DNA from: an uncultured Lachnospiraceae bacterium
Lineage (GTDB): Bacteria > Bacillota > Clostridia > Lachnospirales > Lachnospiraceae
NCBI GenBank assembly: GCA_902763335.1
Contig: CACWRR010000027.1
Coordinates: forward strand, 1 to 51,229
Direction: 5' to 3'
DNA: 51,229 bases
Each line of letters begins with the position of its first letter. The first letter of the stretch is position 1. Position numbers and translations under genes: made by a program. The notes under the pieces are model-generated. The model did not search any database and had not been told where the DNA came from. It saw only the letters and a program-made list of their open reading frames with translations. This document shows, in pieces, positions 22,079 to 31,408 of the stretch.

Positions 22079-22151
22079 TTTAATCCTCCATTTCTGAAAC
22101 AGTTCATTGCAAGGCAAAGAATTGTCAGTTAATAGTTAGTATTTAACTTTC

Positions 22152-22181
22152 ATTATACATCAAATGATATTTTAACATCAA
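22152..22181 (-). promoter_or_regulatory. but promoter
   Basis: On the minus strand TTGATG (22176-22181), an 18-bp spacer and TATAAT (22152-22157), reading into but. It is divergent from coaD. Confidence 0.75.
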
Positions 22182-22316
22182 AGGTATTAGTGGTCAAGAT
22201 TATGTATAATATTAGCAAAATGACTGCTTAAAATGGAAGATTTTGTATGTAAAAATTAAATTTTTAAAAATATACATATGTATTTATAAAAATACCTGAA
22301 AAAGATTGATAAATAT

Positions 22317-22345
22317 TTGACGATTTCAAATAAAAATGTTATTAT
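22317..22345 (+). promoter_or_regulatory. coaD/butyrate operon promoter
   Basis: TTGACG at 22317-22322, 17 bp, TATTAT at 22340-22345. No other clear promoter is visible before thl, so this may drive coaD and the butyrate genes together. Confidence 0.7.
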
Positions 22346-22396
22346 TAGATTGTGATATTTTTTAGGATAAACAAAAGGATGAAAAGAGGTAATTTA

Positions 22397-22885
22397 TTGA
22401 CCAGGGCTATTTATCCGGGAAGTTTTGATCCTGTTACATTAGGACATTTAGATATTATCGAACGTTCCTCAAGAGTGGTGGATGAACTTATCATAGGAGT
22501 TCTTATTAATAATAAGAAGAATCCGACATTTACCATGGAAGAGAGACTTGAGATGATACGTGAGGCAACTAAAGAACTTAAGAATGTTAAGGCATTGAGC
22601 TTTGAAGGACTTACAGTGGATTTCGCCAGACAGAATGATGCGAATCTTATTATAAGAGGTCTGAGAGCTGTTACGGATTTTGAGAGTGAGATGCAGATTG
22701 CACAGACAAATCACAGCATCATGTCCCAGATTGACACAATGTTTTTTACAACAAGTCTTGAGTATGCTTTTCTGAGTTCTACCATTGTAAAAGAAGTAGC
22801 ATTTTATGGTGGAGACATATCGGGATTTGTGCCGCCTAATGTTGAAAAAATGCTTAAAAGCAAATATGCAGGAGCACATAATTAA
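22397..22885 (+). CDS. coaD: Pantetheine-phosphate adenylyltransferase
   Basis: Transfers AMP from ATP to 4'-phosphopantetheine in coenzyme A synthesis. The nucleotidyltransferase motif [16 protein letters not shown] and the second motif SSTIVKEVA are intact, with [13 protein letters not shown] between them. TTG 22397 gives 162 residues and the family N-terminus (TRAIYPG), with AAGAGGT at 22384-22390; an ATG at 22379 would add six residues. Its position just before the butyrate genes is notable, since that pathway runs on CoA esters. Confidence 0.95.
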   Translation: MTRAIYPGSFDPVTLGHLDIIERSSRVVDELIIGVLINNKKNPTFTMEERLEMIREATKELKNVKALSFEGLTVDFARQNDANLIIRGLRAVTDFESEMQIAQTNHSIMSQIDTMFFTTSLEYAFLSSTIVKEVAFYGGDISGFVPPNVEKMLKSKYAGAHN

Positions 22886-22948
22886 TTGGGTATGCAGGCT
22901 ATCATATAGCATAACATAATACATTTTTTATTAAGGAGGAAATTTTTT

Positions 22949-24133
22949 ATGTCAAAAAAAGTAGTTTTAGCAGGCGCTTGTCGTACAGCAATCGGTAAAA
23001 TGGGTGGAGGATTAAGCACAACACCGGCACCGGTACTTGGTTCAATTGTTATTAAAGAAGCATTAAACAGAGCAGGCGTACCGGCAGATCAGGTTGATCA
23101 TGTATATATGGGATGTGTTATTCAGGCAGGTTTAGGACAGAACGTTGCACGTCAGGCATCTATTAAAGCTGGTTTACCTATCGAGACACCGGCTGTTACA
23201 GTAAACGTTGTATGTGGTTCAGGTCTTAACTGTGTAAACATGGCAGCTCAGATGATTCAGGCAGGAGATGCTGATATCGTTGTTGCAGGTGGTATGGAAA
23301 ACATGTCTATGGCACCATATGCTATGATGCAGGGACGTTTTGGTTACAGAATGAACAATGGCAAATTAATTGATACTATGGTAAATGATGCATTATGGGA
23401 TGCTTTCAACAACTACCATATGATGATTACAGCAGAGAATGTAGCTGATCAGTGGGGACTTACAAGAGAAGAATTAGATGAGTTCGCAGCAAACAGCCAG
23501 CAGAAATGTGAAGCAGCTATTGCAGCTGGTAAATTCAAAGATGAAATCGTTCCTGTTGAGATTAAGACAAAGAAGGGTACAGTTGTATTTGATACAGATG
23601 AAGGTCCACGTCCTGGTACAACAGCAGAGTCACTCAGCAAATTAAAATGCTGTAGTGGAAAAGAAGGCGGAGTTGTTACAGCAGGTAACGCTTCTGGTAT
23701 TAATGACGGAGCTGCAGCTATCGTTGTTATGAGCGAAGAGAAAGCTAAAGAATTAGGTGTTAAGCCTATGGCAACATTTGTAGCAGGAGCACTTGGCGGA
23801 GTTGATCCTTCAATCATGGGTGTAGGACCTGTTGCATCAACAAAGAAAGTATTAGCTAAGACTGGTCTTACAGTAGATGATATGGATCTTATCGAGGCAA
23901 ATGAGGCATTCGCTGCACAGTCAGTAGCAGTAGGAAAAGATCTTGGATTTGACCTTAGCAAGTTAAACGTAAACGGTGGAGCTATCGCACTCGGACATCC
24001 GGTTGGAGCTTCAGGATGCCGTATCCTTGTTACATTATTACACGAGATGCAGAAGAGAGACGCTAAGAAGGGTCTTGCAACACTTTGTATCGGTGGTGGA
24101 ATGGGCTGCTCAACAATCGTTGAAAGAGACTAA
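22949..24133 (+). CDS. thl: Acetyl-CoA acetyltransferase (thiolase)
   Basis: Condenses two acetyl-CoA to acetoacetyl-CoA, the entry to butyrate formation. It has 394 residues. The three thiolase active-site blocks are intact: nucleophilic Cys in VVCGSGLNC, His in [14 protein letters not shown] and Cys in CIGGGMG. SD AAGGAGG. Starts the run thl-crt-hbd-bcd-etfB-etfA. Confidence 0.97.
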   Translation: MSKKVVLAGACRTAIGKMGGGLSTTPAPVLGSIVIKEALNRAGVPADQVDHVYMGCVIQAGLGQNVARQASIKAGLPIETPAVTVNVVCGSGLNCVNMAAQMIQAGDADIVVAGGMENMSMAPYAMMQGRFGYRMNNGKLIDTMVNDALWDAFNNYHMMITAENVADQWGLTREELDEFAANSQQKCEAAIAAGKFKDEIVPVEIKTKKGTVVFDTDEGPRPGTTAESLSKLKCCSGKEGGVVTAGNASGINDGAAAIVVMSEEKAKELGVKPMATFVAGALGGVDPSIMGVGPVASTKKVLAKTGLTVDDMDLIEANEAFAAQSVAVGKDLGFDLSKLNVNGGAIALGHPVGASGCRILVTLLHEMQKRDAKKGLATLCIGGGMGCSTIVERD

Positions 24134-24145
24134 TTATTCAGATTG

Positions 24146-24177
24146 TGCATCACTCACATGTTTGTGGGTGATGTGCA
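24146..24177 (+). promoter_or_regulatory. Intercistronic hairpin between thl and crt
   Basis: TGCATCACTCACA (24146-24158) pairs with TGTGGGTGATGTGCA (24163-24177) with wobble and bulge, followed by a poor T-run (GTTTTGCTT). It could be a partial terminator or a 3' stabiliser that raises thl relative to the later genes. Confidence 0.55.
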
Positions 24178-24210
24178 GTTTTGCTTAAATAAACATTTGG
24201 AAGGAGAAAC

Positions 24211-25005
24211 ATGATGGAATTTGTAACATATGAAGTAGAAGGACAGGTTGGAATCATTACAATTAATCGTCCTAAGGCTTTAAATGCATTAAACAGTGCA
24301 GTTCTTGAAGAGCTTGACAAAACATTTGATGCAGTTGATGTAAATGAAATCAGAGCACTTATTCTTACAGGAGCAGGTGAGAAATCATTTGTAGCCGGAG
24401 CAGATATAGGTGAGATGAGCACACTTACAAAGGCTGAAGGTGAAGCTTTCGGTAAAAAGGGAAATGATGTTTTCCGTAAGATTGAGACATTTCCTATTCC
24501 TGTAATAGCAGCAGTAAACGGATTCGCACTTGGCGGTGGATGCGAGATATCAATGAGCTGTGATATCAGAATCTGTTCTGATAATGCAGTATTCGGACAG
24601 CCTGAAGTAGGTCTTGGAATCACACCTGGATTTGGTGGAACACAGAGACTTGCAAGAGTCGTTGGTGTCGGAATGGCTAAACAGATGATATATACAGCAA
24701 GAAATATCAAAGCTGATGAAGCTTACAGAATCGGACTTGTAAATGCCGTATATACACAGGAAGAACTTATGGATGCAGCTAAGAAGCTTGCTTCTACAAT
24801 AGCTAAGAATGCACCTATAGCAGTTCGTAACTGCAAAAAAGCTATCAATGATGGTTTACAGGTAGATATGGATCAGGCAATCGTTATCGAAGAGAAATTA
24901 TTCGGTGACTGCTTCGAGACAGAAGATCAGAAAGCTGGAATGGGTAACTTCCTTGAGAAAGATAAAGAGAAGAAATTAAAAGTAGTTCCTTTCCAGAACA
25001 AATAA
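24211..25005 (+). CDS. crt: 3-hydroxybutyryl-CoA dehydratase (crotonase)
   Basis: Dehydrates 3-hydroxybutyryl-CoA to crotonyl-CoA. It has 264 residues. The oxyanion-hole segments FVAGADIGEM and GFALGGGCE are present, and the two catalytic Glu sit in GGGCE and FGQPEVGLG. AAGGAG lies 5 bases before ATG 24211 and 8 before an in-frame ATG 24214; either may be used. Confidence 0.96.
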   Translation: MMEFVTYEVEGQVGIITINRPKALNALNSAVLEELDKTFDAVDVNEIRALILTGAGEKSFVAGADIGEMSTLTKAEGEAFGKKGNDVFRKIETFPIPVIAAVNGFALGGGCEISMSCDIRICSDNAVFGQPEVGLGITPGFGGTQRLARVVGVGMAKQMIYTARNIKADEAYRIGLVNAVYTQEELMDAAKKLASTIAKNAPIAVRNCKKAINDGLQVDMDQAIVIEEKLFGDCFETEDQKAGMGNFLEKDKEKKLKVVPFQNK

Positions 25006-25048
25006 TCACGTTAAAAAATAATAAATATATATTTATAGGAGGACTAAA

Positions 25049-25921
25049 ATGAAGGTAGGTATTATTGGAGCCGGAACAATGGGACAGGGCATTGCTAAAG
25101 CATTTGCTCAGGTAGACGGATATGAAGTAGCTCTTTGCGATATCAAGCAGGAGTGGGCTGAAGGCGGTAAGGACAAGATTGCAAAAGGATATGCAAGACT
25201 TGTTGAAAAAGGCAAAATGACACAGGATAAGGTAGATGGAATACTTAACAGCATCACTCCTGGTCTTAAAGAAGATCTTTGTGCTGATTGTGATTTAATC
25301 GTAGAGGCAGCATTCGAAGATATGAACGTTAAGAAGACAACATTTGCTGAGTTAGATAAGATTGCTAAGCCTGAGTGTGTTTTCGCTTCTAACACATCAA
25401 GCCTTTCAATTACAGAGATTGGTAATGGTCTTACACGTCCTATGATTGGTATGCATTTCTTCAACCCTGCTGATCGTATGAAATTAGTAGAGGTAATCGC
25501 AGGCGTTAATACACCTGATGAGACAGTTGCTAAGATTGTTAAGATTGCAGAAGAAATCGGAAAGACACCTGTACAGGTAAATGAAGCAGCAGGATTTGTT
25601 GTAAACCGTATCTTAATTCCTATGATTAATGAAGCAGCATTTATCAAGATGGAAGGTGTTTCTGACATTGCAGGTATCGATGCAGCTATGAAGCTTGGTG
25701 CTAACCATCCAATGGGACCACTTGAGTTAGGTGATTTCATCGGTTTAGATATCTGTCTTGCAATCATGGATGTACTTTACAATGAGACAGGTGACAGCAA
25801 GTACCGTGCTTGCCCATTGATTCGTAAGATGGTTCGTGGTGGTAATCTTGGATGCAAGAGCGGCAAAGGATTCTATGTATACAATGCCGATCGTACAAAG
25901 ACACCGGTAGATGCTCAGTAA
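25049..25921 (+). CDS. hbd: 3-hydroxybutyryl-CoA dehydrogenase
   Basis: Reduces acetoacetyl-CoA to 3-hydroxybutyryl-CoA with NAD(P)H. It has 290 residues. N-terminal nucleotide fold GIIGAGTMGQGIA; catalytic His in GMHFFNPADRMKLVEVI; C-terminal helical domain with EAAGFVVNRILIPM and GPLELGDFIGLD. SD AGGAGGA. Mid-operon. Confidence 0.96.
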   Translation: MKVGIIGAGTMGQGIAKAFAQVDGYEVALCDIKQEWAEGGKDKIAKGYARLVEKGKMTQDKVDGILNSITPGLKEDLCADCDLIVEAAFEDMNVKKTTFAELDKIAKPECVFASNTSSLSITEIGNGLTRPMIGMHFFNPADRMKLVEVIAGVNTPDETVAKIVKIAEEIGKTPVQVNEAAGFVVNRILIPMINEAAFIKMEGVSDIAGIDAAMKLGANHPMGPLELGDFIGLDICLAIMDVLYNETGDSKYRACPLIRKMVRGGNLGCKSGKGFYVYNADRTKTPVDAQ

Positions 25922-25959
25922 TTCAGGGCATAACAATTTTTGTAGGAGGAAATTAAAAA

Positions 25960-27129
25960 ATGGATTTCACTTTAAGTAAAAAACATGAAATGGCAAGATC
26001 TCTTTTTAAAGAGTTTGCTGAGACAGAAGTTAAACCTTATGCACAGGAAACAGATGAAACAGAGCAGTTCCCTGCAGAGACAGTTGCTAAAATGCAGAAA
26101 TACGGTTTCATGGGTATTCCAATCGAGAAAGAGTTCGGTGGACAGGGTTGTGATCCTTTAACATATGTAATGTGTGTTGAGGAGCTTTCAAAAGTTTGTG
26201 CTACAACAGGTGTTATTGTATCAGCTCATACATCACTTTGTGCTGATCCTATTCAGACATATGGTACACCTGCACAGAAAGAAAAATATTTAGTACCACT
26301 TGCTAAGGGCGAGAAGCTTGGTGCTTTCGGTCTTACTGAGCCGGGTGCAGGAACAGATGCACAGGGTGTTCAGACAAAAGCTGTATTAGACGGAGATGAG
26401 TGGGTATTAAACGGATCTAAATGCTTTATCACAAACGGTAAAGTTGCAGATATCTACATTATCATTGCTTACACAGATATTGTTGAAGACAAGAGAGGAA
26501 GAAAGCAGAAGAAGTTCTCAGCATTTATAGTTGAGAAGGGAACACCTGGATTCTCATTCGGAACAAAAGAGAAGAAGATGGGTATCCGTGGTTCATCAAC
26601 ATATGAGTTAATATTTGAGGACTGCAGAATTCCAAAGGATAACCTTTTAGGTGCAAGAGGAAAAGGTTTCCCAATCGCAATGCATACACTTGATGGTGGA
26701 CGTATTGGTATCGCTGCACAGGCACTTGGTATCGCTGAAGGTGCTTTAGAGCGTACAGTAGAATATACAAAAGAAAGAAAACAGTTTGGACGTTCAATTT
26801 CTGCACAGCAGAATACACAGTTCCTGCTTGCTGACATGGCTACAAAGATTGAAGCAGCTAAGATGTTAGTATACAAGGCTGCTATGAAGAAGGCACAGTA
26901 TCAGGCTGACCATAAGACTTCTTATTCAGTAGAGGCAGCTATGGCTAAACTTTACGCAGCAGAGGTTGCTATGGAAGTTACAACAAAGGCTGTTCAGTTA
27001 CACGGTGGATACGGCTACATAAGAGAATACGATGTAGAGCGTATGATGCGTGATGCTAAGATTACTGAGATTTACGAAGGAACAAGTGAAGTTCAGAGAA
27101 TGGTTATCTCAGGAAATCTCTTGAAATAA
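25960..27129 (+). CDS. bcd: Butyryl-CoA dehydrogenase
   Basis: FAD-dependent acyl-CoA dehydrogenase that reduces crotonyl-CoA to butyryl-CoA, normally in complex with EtfAB, where it can bifurcate electrons to ferredoxin. It has 389 residues. Family signatures GAFGLTEPGAGTDAQG and QLHGGYGYIREYDVERMMRD are present, with the catalytic Glu in ITEIYEGTSEVQR. SD AGGAGGA. etfB follows after 39 bp. Confidence 0.96.
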   Translation: MDFTLSKKHEMARSLFKEFAETEVKPYAQETDETEQFPAETVAKMQKYGFMGIPIEKEFGGQGCDPLTYVMCVEELSKVCATTGVIVSAHTSLCADPIQTYGTPAQKEKYLVPLAKGEKLGAFGLTEPGAGTDAQGVQTKAVLDGDEWVLNGSKCFITNGKVADIYIIIAYTDIVEDKRGRKQKKFSAFIVEKGTPGFSFGTKEKKMGIRGSSTYELIFEDCRIPKDNLLGARGKGFPIAMHTLDGGRIGIAAQALGIAEGALERTVEYTKERKQFGRSISAQQNTQFLLADMATKIEAAKMLVYKAAMKKAQYQADHKTSYSVEAAMAKLYAAEVAMEVTTKAVQLHGGYGYIREYDVERMMRDAKITEIYEGTSEVQRMVISGNLLK

Positions 27130-27168
27130 TTAAAATTTAAATAAAAAAGATTAAGGAGTGAATATACC

Positions 27169-27951
27169 GTGAAAATCGTTGTTTGTATTAAACAGGTACC
27201 TGATACTAAGGGCGGAGTTAAGTTCAACCCTGATGGTACACTTGACAGAGCTGCAATGTTAACAATCATGAATCCGGATGATAAAGCAGGACTTGAAGCA
27301 GCACTTAGATTAAAAGATGAGTATGGTGCAGAAGTTACAGTAGTTACAATGGGTCTTCCAAAGGCTGAAGAAGTTCTTCGTGAAGCTATGGCTATGGGTG
27401 CTGACAAGGGAATCCTTGTAACAGACAGAGTTTTAGGTGGAGCAGATACATGGGCAACATCTACAACAATAGCAGGAGCAATCAGAAATCTTGATTATGA
27501 TCTTATCATAACAGGTCGTCAGGCTATTGATGGAGATACAGCTCAGGTTGGACCACAGATTTCAGAGCATCTTGGAATTCCTGTAATCTCTTATGCACAG
27601 GATATTAAGGTAGAAGGCGATTATGTAATCGTAAATCGTCAGTATGAAGACAGACATCATATATTAAAAGCAAAGATGCCATGCCTTGTAACAGCTCTTT
27701 CAGAATTAAATGTTCCACGTTATATGACACCTGGTGGAATTTTTGATGCTTATGATGCTGACATTACAGTTTGGGGAAGAAAAGATCTTAAAGATGTTGA
27801 TGATTCAGATCTTGGTCTTGCAGGTTCTCCAACAAAGATTGCTAAGGCATCTGATAAGGTCAGAAAAGGTGCAGGAGAAAAAGTTGCCCTTGAAACAGAT
27901 GAAGCAGTTGACTATATCATGGGCAAATTATTAGAAAAACACGTAATATAA
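27169..27951 (+). CDS. etfB: Electron transfer flavoprotein subunit beta
   Basis: Partner of EtfA; carries electrons from NADH to Bcd. It has 260 residues: VVCIKQVPDTKGGVKFNPDG at the N-terminus, TGRQAIDGDTAQVGPQ, and the EtfB segment VNRQYEDRHHILKAKMPCLVT. GTG start would not fit; ATG-like frame begins GTGAAAATC at 27169 with SD AAGGAGTGA, so a GTG codon is used. One base separates its stop from the open frame of etfA. Confidence 0.95.
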   Translation: MKIVVCIKQVPDTKGGVKFNPDGTLDRAAMLTIMNPDDKAGLEAALRLKDEYGAEVTVVTMGLPKAEEVLREAMAMGADKGILVTDRVLGGADTWATSTTIAGAIRNLDYDLIITGRQAIDGDTAQVGPQISEHLGIPVISYAQDIKVEGDYVIVNRQYEDRHHILKAKMPCLVTALSELNVPRYMTPGGIFDAYDADITVWGRKDLKDVDDSDLGLAGSPTKIAKASDKVRKGAGEKVALETDEAVDYIMGKLLEKHVI

Positions 27952-27976
27952 TTTGGAAGGAAGAGTGGTGACAGTA

Positions 27977-29017
27977 ATGAATTTAGAGGAATATAAAGGC
28001 GTATTTGTCTTTGCTCAGCAGGTTGACAATGAAATCAGCAGTATTGCATTCGAGTTACTCGGAAAAGCAAAAGAGTTAGCAGGCAAATTAGACACACAGG
28101 TTACAGCAGTATTAATCGGTTCCGGAGTTAAAGGACTTACAGACCAGTTAGCAGAGTACGGTGCAGACAGAGTTATCGTTGTAGATGATCCTGAATTAAA
28201 AGATTACAGAACAGAGCCATATGCACATGCACTTGCATCTGTTATAAATGAGTACAAGCCTGAAATCATGCTTGTAGGTGCTACTGCAATCGGTAGAGAT
28301 TTAGGACCTAGAGTATCAGCAAGAGTTAAGACAGGTCTTACAGCAGACTGTACAGTTCTTGAGATTGGTGATTTCCCAATTAATGCAATTCCTGGAAAAG
28401 AGCAGAAGCACAATCAGCTTCTTATGACTCGTCCTGCATTTGGTGGAAACACAATAGCAACAATCGCTTGCCCTGATAACCGTCCACAGATGGCAACAGT
28501 TCGTGCTGGTGTTATGCAGAAGATTGATCCTATCAAGGGTGCTAAGGCAGAAGTTATCGAGTACAATCCTGGATTCGTACCTGACAACAAGTATGTAGAG
28601 ATTCTTGATATCGTTAAGGAAGTAACTGATGTAGTTGATATCATGGATGCAAAGATTCTTGTATCTGGTGGTAGAGGTGTTGGAAGTGCAGAAAACTTCA
28701 AATTGTTAGATGACCTTGCAGAAGCTTTAGGTGGAACAGTAAGCTGTTCTCGTGCCGTTGTAGATAATGGCTGGAAACCTAAGGAATTACAGGTTGGACA
28801 GACAGGTAAGACAGTTCGTCCACAGGTATACTTTGCAATCGGTATTTCTGGTGCTATTCAGCATACAGCAGGTATGGAAGAGTCAGACATCATAATAGCA
28901 ATCAACAAAGATGAGACAGCTCCTATCTTTGATGTAGCAGATTATGGTATAGTTGGTGATTTAAATAAGATTGTTCCGCTTTTGACAGAAAAGATTAAAG
29001 AGGCAACACAGAAATAA
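27977..29017 (+). CDS. etfA: Electron transfer flavoprotein subunit alpha
   Basis: FAD-binding Etf subunit. ATG 27977 gives 346 residues (MNLEEYKGVFVFAQQ); GGTGA at 27967-27971 is a plausible SD, though in-frame GTG codons at 27965 and 27968 behind GGAAGG are alternatives. The C-terminal FAD signature runs from SGGRGVGSAENF through SRAVVDNGW, QVGQTGKTVRPQ and GISGAIQHTAGM. There is no N-terminal ferredoxin domain. Last gene of the butyrate operon, closed by a hairpin at 29029. Confidence 0.95.
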   Translation: MNLEEYKGVFVFAQQVDNEISSIAFELLGKAKELAGKLDTQVTAVLIGSGVKGLTDQLAEYGADRVIVVDDPELKDYRTEPYAHALASVINEYKPEIMLVGATAIGRDLGPRVSARVKTGLTADCTVLEIGDFPINAIPGKEQKHNQLLMTRPAFGGNTIATIACPDNRPQMATVRAGVMQKIDPIKGAKAEVIEYNPGFVPDNKYVEILDIVKEVTDVVDIMDAKILVSGGRGVGSAENFKLLDDLAEALGGTVSCSRAVVDNGWKPKELQVGQTGKTVRPQVYFAIGISGAIQHTAGMEESDIIIAINKDETAPIFDVADYGIVGDLNKIVPLLTEKIKEATQK

Positions 29018-29028
29018 AAGCAAAAGTT

Positions 29029-29061
29029 ATGGCGGTCATCATATAATATGATGGTCGCCAT
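29029..29061 (+). terminator. Terminator of the butyrate operon
   Basis: ATGGCGGTCATCATA (29029-29043) pairs with TATGATGGTCGCCAT (29047-29061) using two G-T wobbles. The T-run is short (TTTGTG). Confidence 0.75.
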
Positions 29062-29130
29062 TTGTGTATTATAGATAATAATGATTTATTCACTTTAGGG
29101 CAATAGAACTGTCCAGAAATGAGGATTAGT

Positions 29131-30579
29131 ATGATAACAAACGATGCAACAGTATTAAGAATAAAACATGAAGTGCTTTATCAGGTTGCAAAGCTTACGT
29201 TCGAGGGAAAACTCGATGCTGAAAAAGAACAGATTCCGTACAAAATGATACCGGGACCACAGGCTCAGTTCAGATGTTGTATATACAAAGAGAGAGAGAT
29301 TATCAGACAGCGTATAAATCTTGCAGAAGGAAAAAATCCGGATGGAACGGAAGACGGAAATATTATCCAGGTCATGTCAGCAGCATGCGAAGGATGTACA
29401 ATAGCAAGATATGTGGTAACAGATAACTGTCGTAAATGTATGGGTAAAGCATGTCAGCATGCATGTAAATTTGGTGCTATATCTATGGGACATGACCGTT
29501 CATACATTGATCCGGCAAAATGTAAAGAGTGTGGAATGTGTGCCAAAGCCTGTCCATACAACGCAATTGCAGATCTTGTAAGACCGTGTAAGAAGAATTG
29601 TCCGGTAGATGCTATTACTATGGACGAGAATGCAATATGCGTTATAGATGAAGAAAAATGTATCAAATGTGGTGCATGTATACATAGCTGTCCATTTGGT
29701 GCCATAGGCTCAAAGACAGATATTGTTCATGTAATAAATGCAATAAAATCAGGTAAAAAGGTAATCGGTATGATTGCACCTGCAGCAGAAGGTCAGTTTG
29801 GAACAGATATTACAATGGCAAGTTGGAAGACAGCTCTTAAGAAAGCGGGATTTGCAGGAATGATAGAAGTAGGTCTTGGTGGAGACATGACAGCAGCAGC
29901 AGAGGCAGCAGAGTGGGCTGAAGCTTACAAAGAAGGCAAGAAGATGACAACATCATGTTGTCCGGCTTTCGTTAATATGATAAAGATTCATTTTCCGGAA
30001 GTACTTGACAATATGTCAACCACAATTTCTCCTATGTGTGCTGTATCGAGAATGGTTAAGGCACAGGATCCTGATGCAGTAACTGTATTTATCGGACCAT
30101 GTATAGCTAAGAAGAGCGAAGCACATGATCATGGAATAACAGGAAATGCAGATTATGTTCTGACATTTGGAGAGATAAGATCATTATTAAAGGCAAAATC
30201 AATAGAGCTTGAACCGGAAGAAAATACATTACAGGAAGCAAGTGTATACGGTAAGAGATTTGGTAATGGCGGCGGCGTAACGGCTGCAGTTGTTGAAAGT
30301 CTCAAAGAATCAGGCGAAAATACAGATATCAAGGTTACTACATGTAGTGGTGCAGCAGAGTGTAAGAAAGCACTTATGATGCTCAAATTGGGCAGATTCC
30401 AGGACGATTTTATAGAGGGAATGGTCTGTACAGGAGGCTGTGTAGGCGGTCCAAGTAAACATAAGGGTGAACTTGAAGCAAAGAAAGCAAGAGATGTACT
30501 TATCGCAGAGGCTGATGGAAGAACAATTAATGATAACCTTTGCAATTACGATATGGATTCATTCTCAATGCACAGATAA
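29131..30579 (+). CDS. Monomeric [FeFe] hydrogenase, group B type
   Basis: Evolves or oxidises H2 with ferredoxin as likely partner, in the cytoplasm. It has 482 residues from ATG 29131 (GAGGA five bases upstream; an ATG at 29119 overlaps that SD). Several Cys-rich [4Fe-4S] motifs fill residues about 85-200, including CKECGMCAKACPYNAI and CIKCGACIHSCPFGAI. H-cluster motifs follow: TSCCPAFV, GPCIAKKSE and EGMVCTGGCVGGPS. The motif variants and short N-terminus fit group B rather than the bifurcating trimeric enzymes. It lies just downstream of bcd-etf, which can yield reduced ferredoxin. Confidence 0.92.
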   Translation: MITNDATVLRIKHEVLYQVAKLTFEGKLDAEKEQIPYKMIPGPQAQFRCCIYKEREIIRQRINLAEGKNPDGTEDGNIIQVMSAACEGCTIARYVVTDNCRKCMGKACQHACKFGAISMGHDRSYIDPAKCKECGMCAKACPYNAIADLVRPCKKNCPVDAITMDENAICVIDEEKCIKCGACIHSCPFGAIGSKTDIVHVINAIKSGKKVIGMIAPAAEGQFGTDITMASWKTALKKAGFAGMIEVGLGGDMTAAAEAAEWAEAYKEGKKMTTSCCPAFVNMIKIHFPEVLDNMSTTISPMCAVSRMVKAQDPDAVTVFIGPCIAKKSEAHDHGITGNADYVLTFGEIRSLLKAKSIELEPEENTLQEASVYGKRFGNGGGVTAAVVESLKESGENTDIKVTTCSGAAECKKALMMLKLGRFQDDFIEGMVCTGGCVGGPSKHKGELEAKKARDVLIAEADGRTINDNLCNYDMDSFSMHR

Positions 30580-30607
30580 TATTTATACTGTTTGTGAAAT
30601 AAAAAAA

Positions 30608-30631
30608 GAGAGCAGCAGAGATGCTGCTCTC
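30608..30631. terminator. Perfect hairpin flanked by A-runs
   Basis: GAGAGCAGCA (30608-30617) and TGCTGCTCTC (30622-30631) with a GAGA loop, A7 before and A7 after. On the plus strand there is no U-run; read on the minus strand it is a textbook terminator. It could block antisense transcripts into the hydrogenase gene or act as a 3' end of its mRNA. Confidence 0.55.
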
Positions 30632-30759
30632 AAAAAAAGGGGAGGATAAGTATTCTAACTTTCTTTTGTATCAGCTTTAATAGCCTTATAAAAGTATGAA
30701 CAGATAAAAAGATTTATATACAGAAAATTGAAAAAAATATGTAATTTGTATAAAAAAGT

Positions 30760-30788
30760 TTGAAAAAACAGATGAAATAGTATATACT
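30760..30788 (+). promoter_or_regulatory. Promoter of the SEC-C gene
   Basis: TTGAAA at 30760-30765, 17 bp, TATACT at 30783-30788. Confidence 0.7.
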
Positions 30789-30832
30789 GTTTCTTAGTCA
30801 TACAAATATATAACTAAGGAAGGAATAAAGAG

Positions 30833-31351
30833 ATGGCAGAAAATCAGGAATTAACATTACTTGAGACATGGCGTGGAATTGCATATTCTGCAGAGAAGAG
30901 CCAGCAGGAAAGTAATCGTTTTTGGGCAAATTATTTTAATATTGAAAAAGGAATATATGAGCAGATTTTATCAAATCCTGACGAGGTAGTTACAGGAACT
31001 GTTAAGGAACTCGCAGAAAAATATAATACTGAATTATTGATTATGGTAGGTTTTCTTGATGGAATTAATGACAGCCTTGTAGAAGAAAATCCTATAGAGA
31101 CTATGACAGAAGATACAGTAGTAAGTCTTAAATATGATAAAGAAATGCTTTATAAAAACATGGTTGAGGCTAAAGCTGAGTGGTTATATACATTAGAGCA
31201 GTGGAATGACCTTATTCCGGAAGAAAGAAGAAAAGAATTATATAAGGAACAGAAGAGCTCACATACAGTTGTAAAGGGAGCAAAAGTTGGAAGAAATGAT
31301 CCGTGTCCATGCGGAAGCGGTAAAAAGTATAAATTCTGTTGCGGTAAATAA
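30833..31351 (+). CDS. SEC-C motif protein, 172 aa
   Basis: The C-terminus is a SEC-C zinc motif, [19 protein letters not shown], as at the end of SecA. The N-terminal 140 residues are helical and acidic without a family I can name. SEC-C proteins bind zinc and sometimes the ribosome or SecB; the role here is unknown. SD AAGGAAGG before ATG 30833, own promoter, own terminator. Confidence 0.85.
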   Translation: MAENQELTLLETWRGIAYSAEKSQQESNRFWANYFNIEKGIYEQILSNPDEVVTGTVKELAEKYNTELLIMVGFLDGINDSLVEENPIETMTEDTVVSLKYDKEMLYKNMVEAKAEWLYTLEQWNDLIPEERRKELYKEQKSSHTVVKGAKVGRNDPCPCGSGKKYKFCCGK

Positions 31352-31362
31352 TGTGATAATAG

Positions 31363-31405
31363 AAAGACCTTACAGGCTGTGTTTTTAGTCTGTAAGGTCT
31401 TTTTG
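31363..31405. terminator. Bidirectional terminator
   Basis: AAAGACCTTACAG (31363-31375) pairs with CTGTAAGGTCTTT (31390-31402) and T5 follows; it separates convergent genes. Confidence 0.88.
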
Positions 31406-31408
31406 TGT

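Noticed and set aside
20773-22107. CoA-transferase start at 22107
   Set aside because: The first 22 residues from that ATG are unlike the family and it has no SD, while ATG 22078 has both a perfect SD and the family N-terminus in another frame.
25108-25767. Long open frame on the minus strand, about 219 codons
   Set aside because: It lies wholly antisense to hbd, has no SD, and its protein is not family-like. The same applies to minus-strand frames at 24150-24710, 23449-23961 and 43360-43926.
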